From positions 42,370,758 to 42,434,757 of the forward strand of contig OX485805.1 in NCBI GenBank assembly GCA_950295325.1: a DNA stretch of 64,000 nucleotides. The letters run 5' to 3'. Shown here piece after piece: positions 21,903 through 32,601 of this stretch. A program made the translations under genes and the position numbers. Below the pieces are notes generated by a model. The model saw only the letters and a list, made by a program, of their open reading frames with translations. It searched no databases and had not been told where the DNA came from. The first letter of the stretch is position 1. Each line of letters begins with the position of its first letter. This DNA comes from Polytrichum commune. Lineage: Eukaryota; Streptophyta; Polytrichopsida; Polytrichales; Polytrichaceae.

Positions 21903-23372
21903 TTATGATCGCGTAGAAGCCGCAGCCACCACCTCTCCAGATGCCCCAAACATATACATGTCCGACCCTGAGGTGCCACCACCCGCATGCGGCTCAGAAA
22001 TTTGAGCAAAAGATGCAGAAGATTTGAGCTTTTGCTCAAGCTCTACCACCTTAGCCTCAAGACTCTGCTCCCTTGAAGATTTTCCAGTGACATAACTGGC
22101 AGGCCGCATCTCAGGATGAAGTTGGAAACAATGATCTACATCGTGATTAGTGCCACCACAATGGTTACATTTCAATTGTCTCTTCTTAGAATTGTCCCCT
22201 GCCTTTACTGGTTCCATCTTTTGTTTTAATTTTCCCAAAGGCTGAGTTTTCTTCTTCTTAGGACAATTGGGATCATTCTTCGAATGACCAGCTTCTCCAC
22301 AACCCCAACAATGCAAAATCTTTTGCTCCTTAACGGGTTGAGTCTCAGCTAAACTACTAGTAGCTGTGACAATTCTTCTTGATTTCGTACTCTCTGTCAT
22401 CCAAGATACCATGTCTGTGGCATCGTGTTGACAAAGAGCCCGATCACACCTCTCAACCACGGCAAACGCTTGTGCAAGCGTAGCTCTGCCTTCGTAGTCG
22501 AGAATAATCCGAGGTGATGCCAACTCAAGTAGCCGCTTGTCAATCTTAGACAAAAAGATTTTGACAAACTGACTCTCACCAAAAACACCTCCCGATTCAA
22601 CAGCAAAGCGTGCGAGTCGCGTATACATGGTCCGTGGAGTGTCATCCTTCTCTCGGCGGAAATCCTGAATGCGTTGCATCTGGTCTCGCCGAAATCCACC
22701 ATACTCCACCTCCAAATGTGCGACAAATTCAGCAAGGGGATTAAATGGAGGTGGTGGACCAACAGCCGTCAATGCTGCATGTGTAGCACGTGCCATCCGT
22801 GAAAGGGTAGCCGTGCTACTGCCAACCACTATTGGCCCAAGTGCCAGTTCTTTGTCCTTAGACTCCTCCGGCGATTCCTCCTCCTTTAAGGTGGGTGGAG
22901 CTAAGGTAGCAACCGCCCCATCTTTAAGGGCTGAAATAAGCTCAACCCGAGCCTCCCAATACTGCTCCACCTCCCGAAGTTGTCGCTGATGACCCTCTGT
23001 CCAACGTTCATAAGTTTGGAGTGCCTCATACTCCAAATGTTGAGGCAGAAGTTCAAAGGCATACCAATCATTGAAATTGGAAGACCTTTGACGTTTCTCC
23101 TTAATCCAGGTACGAAACCGGAGTTTCCAATCGGGCAAGGAAATGCCCCCAGCTCGACCTGAAAACCGATCACGCACTGAATTGTGACGATCGTCCTTCA
23201 TTTCGTCGAACGTGCCGACACTCCAAATCCGAAGCCTACTAGTCGTGTCCAACGCCGAAATAGGCTCAAAAGCCTCGTTGGTATCTACCTCTGGCTCAAG
23301 ATTTGTGGTATGCACGTCCTCCAAGTAATCTGGTGATGGAGATCGATAATATCGGCTCCTAGTTTGCACCAT
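21903..23372 (-). CDS. Gag polyprotein with two zinc knuckles
   Basis: Open frame of 489 codons starting at an ATG (MVQTRSRYY) and ending at TAA. The first 330 residues are helix-rich and charged, as in retrotransposon capsid domains that assemble virus-like particles. Near residues 350–410 are two cysteine-histidine boxes. The first is CWGCGEAGHSKNDPNC, with spacing C-x2-C-x4-H-x6-C, slightly longer than usual. The second is CNHCGGTNHDVDHC, with the standard C-x2-C-x4-H-x4-C. These bind RNA in related elements. A predicted coiled-coil-like segment with repeated leucine and glutamate follows (about 430–455). After the stop the same frame stays open for about 125 codons (21,522–21,899), probably the gag–protease linker, so the TAA is either the true gag end or a later mutation. 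Confidence 0.85.
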   Translation of the reverse strand: MVQTRSRYYRSPSPDYLEDVHTTNLEPEVDTNEAFEPISALDTTSRLRIWSVGTFDEMKDDRHNSVRDRFSGRAGGISLPDWKLRFRTWIKEKRQRSSNFNDWYAFELLPQHLEYEALQTYERWTEGHQRQLREVEQYWEARVELISALKDGAVATLAPPTLKEEESPEESKDKELALGPIVVGSSTATLSRMARATHAALTAVGPPPPFNPLAEFVAHLEVEYGGFRRDQMQRIQDFRREKDDTPRTMYTRLARFAVESGGVFGESQFVKIFLSKIDKRLLELASPRIILDYEGRATLAQAFAVVERCDRALCQHDATDMVSWMTESTKSRRIVTATSSLAETQPVKEQKILHCWGCGEAGHSKNDPNCPKKKKTQPLGKLKQKMEPVKAGDNSKKRQLKCNHCGGTNHDVDHCFQLHPEMRPASYVTGKSSREQSLEAKVVELEQKLKSSASFAQISEPHAGGGTSGSDMYMFGASGEVVAAASTRS

Positions 23373-23536
23373 AAAATAATCACTTGAGTTCCTGCAACTA
23401 CCTACAAGGTAATGGCAACCTGCACCTGTTGCGGGCTATCTAAATGGCAATTCCTTGCCAAATGCCAAGTGTTTATTTATGCCCCCACAATTCCAAAATT
23501 GTGCAAAGGTTTCGAGATTGGTAATTAAAATTAAAA

Positions 23537-23822
23537 AATCAGCGTTGAAAATGCTAATTTCCAAGGTAATTATGGACTCCAATCAACAAACTAATTGCAC
23601 CAATGGACTCCTAGGAAGATTTCACACAAATTAGGCTCAAATTTCACTCCGTTCGGAGTTAATTTGCTCCCAAAAACAAAAATCAGCGTTGAAATTGCTA
23701 ATTTCAGCAATGATTTTGAATTCCAATCAACAATCCAATTAAACCATTGGATTCCTTGGCAAATTTCACACAAGATAGGCTCAAATTTCACTCCAATCGG
23801 AGCTAGTATGCCCCCAAATTTG
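23537..23822. repeat. Two-copy tandem repeat upstream of gag
   Basis: A unit of about 145 bp occurs twice. Both copies begin near AAAATCAGCGTTGAAA, continue with CTCCAATCAAC- or TTCCAATCAAC-like words and end with CTCAAATTTCACTCC. It lies 5' of gag on the minus strand, so it may belong to the untranslated leader or LTR of the gypsy element; no second copy was found at the 3' side. Confidence 0.7.
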
Positions 23823-23864
23823 AACCTCAAAGTTTGTGAGAAGTGAATGCCAAGTTTGAAAGGT

Positions 23865-24170
23865 GAAAGTAAAATAAAAAATAAAAAAATAAAAACAAAA
23901 TAAAAACAAAAACAAAAACCAAAAACCAAAAACCAAAAATAAAAAAATAAAAAAATAAAAAGAAAGAGGGAGGGCTTACCTGGCCTGGCTGGCGCCGCCC
24001 GCCCCCGTGGGCCCGGCCTAGCTGGCGCCGCCTGCCCCTTGCAGAACCGGAGCTCCAGGAGCTCCAAGAGCTCCAGGAGGGTCCGGTGAGCTCCGGATCC
24101 GTCCGGAGCTCAACAATTAAAAACAATTCGGATTTTTATTTTATTGTTGTTTTATTTTATTGTTATGTTT
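23865..24170. other. A-rich tract followed by a GC-rich patch
   Basis: From about 23,870 to 23,962 the plus strand is A-rich with repeated AAAAACC and AAAAATAA words. From 23,970 to 24,115 it switches to GC-rich with GGCGCCGCC and repeated AGCTCCAGGAGCTCC. This sharp compositional jump marks a junction, but no element class is evident. Confidence 0.5.
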
Positions 24171-24889
24171 GTTTTAAAAGAACAAAAATTAAACTTTGCT
24201 TCCACAATTTGCAAGCAAGAAAGATGTGACTTGAGATTCCATTTGGTCTCAAGATTCAACCATCAACAATTCAAGAAAACACAAAGAGACACCAAAAGAG
24301 AAATGTGAAGATTTTTCTCAAAATCTTTTTGAGGGTTGCAAGGAATTGCAAACTAAGCTTTCATACACTTGTATCACTCATTTGTTCCCACTACTGGGCC
24401 CTTTTAGCTCAGAAATACAACCAAAAATGAAAAATAAGCGCATTGTTGTCAAGTATGGGGGTTTCTCTCTCCAAGCTCAAGAAACTAAGAAATCTTCTTA
24501 CAAAGCTCAAGAAACTCTGAAATTCACACACAAGAGTCAAGCTATCTCTCACTCCACAAAGGGAGAATCCAAGAGTGCAAGTGATGGAGAAAGAATGCAA
24601 AGGCTTTACTCATGATCTACTACACCATAGCCATAAGATAGCAACAACAAGCTCTCTCTCTCTCTCAAAACACACTCACAAGACTTGACTTGACAACAAT
24701 GGCAAGTCAAGATGCCTTCCTCTCCACATAACCCCAATCCTATGTGGATTTCATCCATGGAGTGGATGAACAACTAACTAGGACTCCCAATGGAGTCCAT
24801 AATCCATCCAAACACACATGGACTCCTAATGGAGTCCATTTACTCCTAATTTGACGTGACTTGGCCCCCGATGTCGCCTCACGTGACAT
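24171..24889. other. Intergenic, no gene seen
   Basis: Short frames without recognisable domain. A CT-repeat lies near 24,649–24,664. The word ATGGAGTCCAT occurs twice between 24,790 and 24,840. Confidence 0.5.
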
Positions 24890-25160
24890 ACCGGTGGTGA
24901 TCAAATATACATTGAATATGTCGGTGGTGATGGTGGTGATCAAATATACATTGAATATGTCGGTGGTGATGGTGGTGATCAAATATACAATGAATATGCC
25001 GGTGGTGATCAAATATACATTGAATATGTCGGTGGTGATGGTGGTGATCAAATATACAATGAATATGCTGGTGGTGATGGTGGTGATCAAATATACAATG
25101 AATATGCTGGTGGTGACGGTGGTGATCAAATATACAATGAATATGCTAGTGGTGATGGTT
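24890..25160. repeat. 39 bp minisatellite related to copia sequence
   Basis: About seven head-to-tail units built on GGTGGTGAT plus CAAATATACAATGAATAT. Most are 39 bp and some 30 bp, lacking one GGTGGTGAT block. All lengths are multiples of three, so frames run through without stops, but the resulting peptide is low-complexity and not supported as a gene. One unit-like copy lies inside the copia fragment near 12,641–12,670, suggesting the array grew from a copia-derived seed. Confidence 0.85.
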
Positions 25161-25671
25161 TCCCCAATGTTGCCAACCATTTCTTGGAAAGATGGGGGGA
25201 CCACAAACAGGACAAGATAGGTCCAAGCTAGTCATCTACACTAGAAAGCAAGCCAAACTTTGATTCCAATAAATTTTCAATGCCTCCAATGAATATTGGC
25301 CCTAATGTGAGATGTGACATTCTAGATAGGTGATCATTTGATACCATCATGGCCTTACAACATCAAAATGCCCAAACATACACTCCACCAAATTTATGAT
25401 TGAGAATGTGAAGAACATCACATAGCACTTCATTTGCAAGTCACAACAAATCCCTACTAAATATCTTAAAACGTAGCTATTGAAATTGTCGATCCCCTCC
25501 AACAACTTGATCATAAAAGATCAAGAATGGTTATATTCTACTTCCAAGCTCCTAAAGGTGATTCACATGTAGAGCAAACAACCCATTTTCAATACCCCCC
25601 CCCCCTTCTACCATCTTACTATATAGAGTCCCCTAAAGTTGTGAGGTTTCACACATGTAGCTGACATTTTC
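25161..25671. other. Intergenic, no gene seen
   Basis: AT-rich, with a C-run near 25,598–25,607. No frame of interest. Confidence 0.5.
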
Positions 25672-26098
25672 TAACATGATGGAGTAAGTCATGAAGAACC
25701 ACACATGTAGCCTTCACATTCGACATGATGAAAAAAGTAAGTTAAATAAGCACGAATTTGGGTGCCTTGAAAAAGGGCAGAGATTTAGGTTCCAGCACAA
25801 AACATAAATGTTAGTGATTTGAAATCTTCTGAAAAAGAGTAGTAAAATTGTAGATATCATTTTCCAACATGATGGAATAAGTCATGAAGAATCACACATG
25901 TAGCCTTCACATTTAACTTGATGGAGTAGGTCATGAAGATTCACACACGTAACCTTCACATTCGACATGATGACAAAAGTAAGTTAAATAAGCACGACTT
26001 TGGGTTCCTTGAAAACGGCATGGATTCAGGTTCCACCACAGAGCATAAATGTATGTTAGTGATTAGGAATCTTGTGAAAAAGAGCAGTAAAAGAATCA
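25672..26098. repeat. Tandem duplication upstream of the tRNA gene
   Basis: Two diverged copies of about 175 bp (25,675–25,850 and 25,917–26,093). They share AGTCATGAAGA/AGGTCATGAAGA, CCTTCACATTCGACATGATG, GTTAAATAAGCACGA and a closing AAAAAGAG.AGTAAAA. A partial third unit sits between them (25,868–25,916). The last copy ends a few bases from the tRNA 3' end. Confidence 0.7.
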
Positions 26099-26104
26099 AA
26101 AAAC

Positions 26105-26186
26105 CGTGCTCGGCAGGATTCGAACCTGCGCGGGCAAAGCCCACATGATTTCTAGTCATGCCCGATAACCACTCCGGCACGAGCAC
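26105..26186 (-). tRNA. tRNA-Ser (anticodon AGA)
   Basis: 82 nt tRNA on the minus strand. The acceptor stem GTGCTCG pairs with CGAGCAC, followed by discriminator G. The D arm contains GAGTGGTTATCGG. The anticodon stem CATGA/TCATG encloses loop CTAGAAA with anticodon AGA, which reads serine UCN codons (first position becoming inosine). A long variable arm (GTGGGCTTTGCCCGC) is typical of serine tRNAs. The T arm has GCAGG/CCTGC around TTCGAAT. There is no intron and no encoded CCA, as expected for a nuclear gene. Internal A and B box sequences look intact. Confidence 0.95.
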
Positions 26187-26309
26187 CTGTCAAATCCTCT
26201 CTTTGTGTACGTTCCGACTCTGATTCTTCATTTCAATAAGGTTTTTGACTGTCAAATTCAAGAATTCGACACATCCTTAGTCTGCCTCCGATATTGATCG
26301 ATGATTTGG

Positions 26310-27990
26310 AATGATTATACTGAGAATTCGTAAAACTCGTCATTCTGTGGTTTGTCGGAGGAAACAGCTCGCATTTGATTCAAGGGATTTATGGGTGTTT
26401 CAATGCAACATCGCAATCTGAATATGTGGAGACTCGATCTGTACTTTGCAGACAGTTTGCAGTAATTGAGCATGTGACGACATTTTCCATAATCACGCTA
26501 CTCCTGGGTGAATTTGCAACTGCCGTGGTGTCCATCCATTGTTCGTTAGTTTAACATGCTTTCTACAGTTGTTGACTTCAATACTTTCAACTGGGAATTT
26601 GTAACATTAATCGTTCTGTCCTTTGTCGGAGGAGAACTTCATTGGAGTCAAAAGAATGGACGTTTCACTGCGACATCGCACTCTGAATCCTCTGGACACT
26701 CGATCTGTAGTTGCCGACAATCTGTAGACATTGCACACATGATGAATTTTTCATAGTTACAATGCCGCTGCTGAGTGAATTTGCAAATGCCATGACGTTC
26801 ATAGCGTGCTTCCTTCCGGTGTTTAATGACTTGGAACCACTTGGGGCCGACTTGGGCGACTGACTCTGGCATGGTGTGTTTTCACTATTATATTCCCAGA
26901 GTTCGGAATCGTATGAGCTCCTAAATCATGAGGTCAAAAGGGTACGGGCAGGATTTGCTAAGCATCTCCCGCTACTGTTTCATATCCTACGAGAAGGGGG
27001 TGCAGAGAGGAAAGTACCCCAATAACACACGTCTACCTTGGTTGCCGTGGACAGATAAATTGCGTATAATGAGAAGAGAGACGCCAAAGTCGGGGCCGAA
27101 GTTTTGAGTCCAAACTCTGGGAATATTCTGGTGAAAATTAATCATACCAGAGTCCCCGATGTCGGCCATTCACAGTAGTAAAGGTTACGCAAATTTCATC
27201 ACATGCGCAATTCCAGCTGCTTGTCTGCAAGGAAATTATCGGTGTCGTCAGATTTTGATGTTGCATTAAAACATCCATTCCTTTGACTCAACGCAAGCTG
27301 TCCTCCGACAAAGCATGTGATCACTTCAACTAATTCGGTCGGTAATTAAGCATGCTAATTACCGCTCACTTAATTAAGGGGTTTGGCTCAATATATTCAG
27401 ATAACTAGGCAGATTAGGATGACTGATAGCTTCTTGACTGGCAAGGTAGACTCATCAGTTGCTCATTTGAGCAACATTCGAGATATGAACAATTGAAGAG
27501 TCTGGACTTTGAGGTCACATTTGCAAATGCCGTGGTGTTTATCCGTTAATGGCCATTGTTCGCTAATTTGGCATGCTTACTAAACTTACTGACTTAAATG
27601 ATCTGGACTGAGAATTTGTAACATTAATCAGTCTGTCCTTTGTCGGAGGTGAGAGCTTGCGCTTGAGTCAAAGGAACGTTTCAAGGCAACATCGTAATCT
27701 GATGACACTCTCATACAATGTTCTTGCGGACAAGTTGCAGAAATCACACACGTGGTAAAAATTCCATAGTTAATGTTCTGCTGCTCAGTGCATTTGCAAA
27801 TGCCATGACGTTCATGGCGTGCTTCCCTCCTATGCTTAGTGACTTGGAACCATTTGGGGCCCACTCGGACGACTCTGGGATGAAAAAATTTCACCATAAC
27901 ATTCCGAGACTTGGTAATTTTTTGAGCCGACTTTGGCAGCTCTTGGCTAATTCTGGACAATGAACCGTCTGTCCATGGCAATTATGTGCA
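26310..27990. repeat. Cluster of four related coding-like modules (three minus, one plus)
   Basis: Modules near 26,310–26,530, 26,575–26,900 and 27,580–27,960 are direct copies. A fourth, about 27,100–27,330, is inverted. Their translations agree better than expected for random repeats. On the minus strand the second and third share VGPKWFQV.KHR.EAR.ERHGICK, then NY..F..C..S..C, then D.DVA.KR; all four share a D.DVA(L/V)K ending, and NSGN(I/V).VK precedes in three. Cysteine positions are kept. Each copy is interrupted by stops or frame shifts, the best open one being 27,628–27,981. I do not recognise the family. It could be a decayed tandem gene cluster or a transposon-carried exon. Confidence 0.6.
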
Positions 27991-29784
27991 CGTTCTTGGA
28001 GAGGCAGTAGTCCGTGTCTGCAAAATTCTCCCGACCAAACCTGTGTCTCGATCGATCTGTTACTATAAGACTGGATTCATATCCCATTGTACAGATCATG
28101 CACTCGTGGACTATTGAAGCAGAGTAATCAAGGTGTTCCATATCTCCAGTGATGAAGTGAATTGGATTTCTGCATCACAAGTTACACTGATTCAGATTGC
28201 TTCGCAGCTTGATCTGTGGCCGAGCGAGTGGAAGGGTAAATTTCTATCCAGCTCAAGTTATAAGTTCCTTGATGTGGATGTGTCTCCGAGAAGTAGAGAG
28301 CTGATTTTACAAAACGATGATCTGGATCATGCCCCATGACATATAATTCAGTATTAACCAAGATATACCGTGAGGATTTGTGAAGTATGGGCCCGCAGGA
28401 AATTAATTTGTAGAAAAGCATGCGCTAAATATCCTGTTCTTCGTACTTCCATCAACAGTATGATCACATGACTAGGAACTATTAAGGTTTGCTTTTGTGA
28501 GTGGTCCTGTACTAGCAAGCATATAATGATGGCAACCCCAATTTTGGCTCAAAGTCAGATTCTGTAAAAGCCAGGTAATTACGCAGAACGCAATTGATGG
28601 AAAGATGAATAAGTCAATATCAGACTCACAATTGATGGATGTAGACAAACAATTTATGGCGCGATATGCTATAGATCATCGCCATGGTAAAAGTTACAAG
28701 TCTAACTTGTTTCATTTTCTCTCTCGATCTCAGGTTGTGAAGGAAGAGGTGATTAGTCTCGGTTCAATCAATATATCCCATCACCAAAGATACGTGCATC
28801 CACCAGGCGGTCAGGATGGCGGTAAGCAAACCGATCGCTCTAGAGCCAAACCAAGATCAAACTTGCTTCATACCATATCATGCAATGAATGAATTTGTAC
28901 TCGTCGTAGTGGCTTTGATTTGATCATACACCTTGTATCCAGACTAAGTTCAAATAAGAATATGTAGTGTATTCTTAAAGGTAATTGTACTAGAATTGCC
29001 TTCGATCTACCTCATAGTTCATTTATCTGGGAATTTACTGATCATCTTGATTGAACATAAGGTGATGGATTCCAAGACCTATGCATTTTTGGCCTAGTTG
29101 TGGGCACTAATTAAGTTAGACTTATTGAGAATGAAGCCAATTATGATGATTATGAGTAGAAAGCGTAGAAACCAATTGTGTCATGCAATTTTGTATTAAG
29201 TTCTTGACATGCGCATGGGTTTGTGACAGCATAACAACGTCTTCAACCATAAGGACCCAGAAAATCTCAATGCTCGTCAAGAGTTCTCAAATGTTAGGGT
29301 AAGAAGCTCCCCGATGAGGTGCTCAACATTACTATAATTTAATTTGTGAACGTGCATGTAGCAATGCGTGTATAGGATCAGTGAGGTGCCATCTAGATAA
29401 ATCAATACTAGAAGTTTGAGAAATAAAAATAAAACATGAGCGTTGAGTAGACTCTGTGAACTTTATAAATGGATTCTTCTTGAGGGCTCTACATTTTGTT
29501 TTCTCTTCAATCATGGCATGTGTCGTTCTTACATTGCATGAGACCCTCTTGATTCCCATGTGGAAACTGTATTTCCCTAAACACGTCTAAAGTTTTAAAA
29601 GATGGGCACCTGAGGTAGTCACTCACTACAAATTTCCACCTCATGCAGATCACCGCCACAATATATGCTAACATCACTCCAACTCAACTGCAAAGGATCC
29701 GACAAGAATATGGAGGTAATGTTCACTCACGGTTGCTATTAGGCTTCCAGTTAATGAGCAGCCTGAGTAATTAAGATGAATCTT
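27991..29784. other. Intergenic, no gene recognised
   Basis: A minus-strand segment near 28,040–28,140 reads HECMICTMGYESS and may be a further remnant of the module cluster to the left. A plus frame at 28,605–28,892 starts with ATG and covers 95 codons but lacks any recognisable domain. Confidence 0.45.
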
Positions 29785-30410
29785 AAATGGTTATTTGTCC
29801 AACTAGCCCATTTCTCCTAGGATATGAAACACACAATTAGTACAAGATGATAAACATATCCAAATCCAGCCTATAGCCAAGGTCCTCATAATGTTTTAAA
29901 GCTTGTACGTATAAATATCTTGTTCTTTATTAAAGTGAAGATTCTTGTATTCATCAAATGTTCATATATCCCAATAATGTTGAATATTGAATTGAGAGAG
30001 GTTGTCATACTTGCAGAAGCACGTAGTTCAGTCTCTTTTAAACACATATATTTTTGGTATTTGTTCTAGAGAGGTTGGAATACTACCTTCCAGTCTAATC
30101 AAAATTTTAGAGAATAATGCCGTTTATAATAATCCCCATTCTCCTCCTCATCACTTTGAACAATCAACGTCCTTCCTAGACTCTGACAATTTCACTAGTA
30201 CATGCTTTTTTAATAGTTAATTTGAGCTAGCCGTCCCCCAAGCATGAACTTTGATCAACATGTTGTGATCTTTTGGTTTTTCATTACTTATTTGAGGTAT
30301 ATTCCATAGATTCATCTAAAATGGTTGGCAATTTTCCTGAAGTCTTGAACTTCAACCGGTTATTTTTTAAACTCAACTGGTTCATCTGTAACTAGCGGTC
30401 AATTTTACCC
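29785..30410. repeat. Dispersed repeat family R, copy B
   Basis: Shorter version of the repeat at 1,330–2,850. The first block (29,785–30,075) shares TCTTTTAAACACATAT with copy A, and the second (30,225–30,410) shares AGTCTTGAACTTCAACCGG and TTCATCTGTAACTA. About 900 bp present in copy A between the blocks is missing. Non-coding. Confidence 0.55.
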
Positions 30411-31481
30411 GTTCAGTGCTCACACCAAGACAATGGTGTCTGATGTTGGAATTCTAGAATTTGATATTGGCGATCGGAGGCAAAACAATGCCATCACCAT
30501 AGAAGGTATACGGGATCAAGTGGAACAAGATGACTTCTTAAATGCTTTCCGGAGATATGATCCTAATGCGTATCGTGCTTGATAATTTCATACACTGCAC
30601 CAACAAGACGAGAAATGTCGGCGACTGCCATCTGCATTCAATGGGTTTTCCATTTTGCTTACAATAAACATAGTCCACTTCTTGTTGTAGATAGTGGAAG
30701 TAGTTGCACAAAGTCCAGGTTATGGACCTTGTGGTGTACATAGATTCATCCATTCTTGCACCTATTGATTTTCTCATTCAATCAGTTCATTCTTTCATTC
30801 AACATTGAACTTCAAGACTGTGGTGTGTATACACATGAATATTAAAAATAAATTTGGAATATTGTATTACCAAACTACCAAATTCGTTTATGTGTTAACT
30901 TTACGTAGCTCGTCCATAGGGTGCTGTGCACTTTTGTCGAAATCAAATTATCGGGTGTGGGGACTCCTTCGTTTTCAACTCCCAACTTTCATACTTCCCT
31001 TCAAGTATTTGGTGCCAGGTGTATTGTTGAAACGCGTTGAGTCCAAGAAATATTGGGAACATGCCTTCTGCGACATTTCTAGAGCCAACTATACACATAA
31101 TGTTGAGTTTGTGCGTCCCTTCTCTGAAGAACATGTAAGCTTAAGCTTATACAATGAACTCTGACAATGAAGAGTCAATATTCTAGAATTCAATTAAAAA
31201 GAGACAGTAGCAATCTGAATTTCGCTTACTGTACCTACACTAGGGGTCCAACTAAGAAATTATTCTCATTCAATAATATTCATTTGTATCAATGTGTTAG
31301 GTGAATTCTTAGGGTACACTAGAAAATTGTACACAAAGAGGATCACAAGTTGTTGGCAAGAGAAGGTAGGGTTTTGGCCAATGGATGAACTCATCCATCA
31401 TCCACGACAGTATTTGCTCACTTTTAAATCTCAATTGTCATCCAAAAAGTTACCATAGTGACATTAAATACCATATGACAC
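30411..31481. other. Intergenic, no gene seen
   Basis: A 119-codon plus frame at 30,805–31,164 starts with ATG but has no domain, no GC shift and no supporting context. Nothing else stands out. Confidence 0.45.
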
Positions 31482-31484
31482 TAA

Positions 31485-32598
31485 GGGCCGGTTTACATTA
31501 TGGATCATGAAGTTTGACCAGGGCTCTGCAGTGCAGCTGATTGGTTGCTGAAGTTCTCCCGGGACAACTTCAGTTTACACTAAGGCAAGGGACCATGAAG
31601 GTCGAGGTCCCCAAAATATAATTGTTAAGGTCTAATAAATGGACTGACATGGTCCAACAGGTTTTGCGGTGAGCGAGGCAAGAGAGATTGTCTTGTAGGA
31701 AAGCCAAAGGCCCATTGCAAAGAAATTCCAATTTAATAAATGTTCATTGAATCTACCATCTATGTGCCTTCATATCATAGCCCATGAGACATACCATTAC
31801 TACCTTGCCCTACCCCTTAAAGCCACTCCCACGTGTTTCACCAAACAATGTGGGACATCTAAAACTCAAGAATTTGAGTGCAGATTTGTGTTTTTGCTCT
31901 ACCAACTGGAATGTTTGGAATTCGGGGGGCTTCTAATATACCATTGGAAAGGTCTTGAAAATACCTTTCCAACGGTATATTAAACGCCCCAAAACAATTT
32001 ACAACTATAGTTGCAAAACCAAAAAGAAAAATTTGTAGTCGTTTAGTGACTGTAGATCAGGGTGGTCAAAAAGACCACAATGGGAAATCTTCTAACACTA
32101 ATTATCAAAGAATTGAACTTTACTGTTGAGCAAGGTAGGGTGGGAACAACATTAAATATAATCAAACACTAAATATCCTATTTACTGTAGTGACAACGCA
32201 AGGTACATGTCACATGTAAATTACATTGAACATGTACAAATTAATTCACTCATTTTTTTGTAAAAGTAATTGTGAGAAGATTTGCAAGCCACATCTTTGA
32301 CACATTTAACAAGAAGTGAAGACAATTGAAGCCTAGGAGAAGACAAGAGAATGGTCTAACTAGAATTTGTTTTAATATTTCCCTTTTTAAGCATGTATGA
32401 AAAAAATCAGCACCTTCACTTTTGGGTGCATGGTCATTCTTCTTGGTCCACGTTCGGTTTACACCTAGTGAGGGGCCCAAGGCTCTCAAAACTGTTTTTT
32501 TATGAAGTCGGACCATGAAAGTCGGACCATGAACTTGGACCATTGACAAAGGCCATCTTCCATGGTCCGACTTCAAGGTCCATAGCGTAAACATGCCC
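31485..32598. mobile_element. 1.1 kb Tourist-like element inserted in another repeat
   Basis: Terminal inverted repeats: GGGCCGGTTTACATTATG at the left and the complement of GGGCATGTTTACGCTATGG at the right. TAA is duplicated at 31,482–31,484 and 32,599–32,601. The left end matches the MITE at 5,350 (GGGCCGGTTYACAYTATG), so both belong to one family, this copy being three times longer. No transposase frame is recognisable inside. Joining the flanks restores GACACTAAATATCAT, a word of the dispersed palindrome family seen at 6,813 and 47,698, so the element landed inside that repeat. Confidence 0.82.
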
Positions 32599-32601
32599 TA
32601 A

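Larger units (their letters stand above)
13105..23372 (-). mobile_element. Ty3/gypsy retrotransposon carrying a DNA methyltransferase and a PHD finger
   Basis: Minus-strand element with domains in the order gag with zinc knuckles, aspartic protease, C5 cytosine DNA methyltransferase, reverse transcriptase, RNase H, integrase, PHD finger. RT before integrase places it in Ty3/gypsy. The pieces share one reading frame from gag to the start of the methyltransferase and, after one frameshift near 18,350, one frame from the catalytic motif to the end. They were evidently a single long polyprotein or gag-pol pair. Stops interrupt it near 21,903, 21,522, 20,772, 18,181, 18,172, 17,233, 13,981 and 13,771. 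Two later insertions sit inside (14,438–15,416 and 18,800–20,764); both lengths plus duplication are multiples of three. The retrotransposon LTRs were not found. Acquisition of methyltransferases by retrotransposons of charophytes and dinoflagellates is known (de Mendoza et al. 2018); membership of that same family is inference. Confidence 0.9.

Noticed and set aside
13105-23372. Reassigned stop codons or programmed read-through explaining the in-frame stops
   Set aside because: All three stop codons occur inside pol while the ubiquitin gene ends normally at TAG, and a frameshift is also present; simple decay explains it better.
23591-24126. Frames rich in phenylalanine or in alanine/proline over the A-rich and GC-rich tracts
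   Set aside because: Driven by base composition; they cross an obvious compositional junction.
12721-25000. LTR pair of the gypsy element
   Set aside because: I could not find a long direct repeat, a primer-binding site matching a common tRNA or a clear polypurine tract flanking the coding region; I therefore report only the coding span.
24893-25150. CRISPR-like array
   Set aside because: Units are head-to-tail without unique spacers and lie in a eukaryotic genome; it is a minisatellite.
24740-25204. Long minus frame and its plus counterpart across the minisatellite
   Set aside because: The frame is open only because the repeat unit is a multiple of three; the peptide is a low-complexity repeat without start context or homology.
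25598-25607. C-runs here and near 1,505, 48,245 and 36,510
   Set aside because: Homopolymers with no structure around them; they may reflect assembly or sequencing difficulty but carry no feature.
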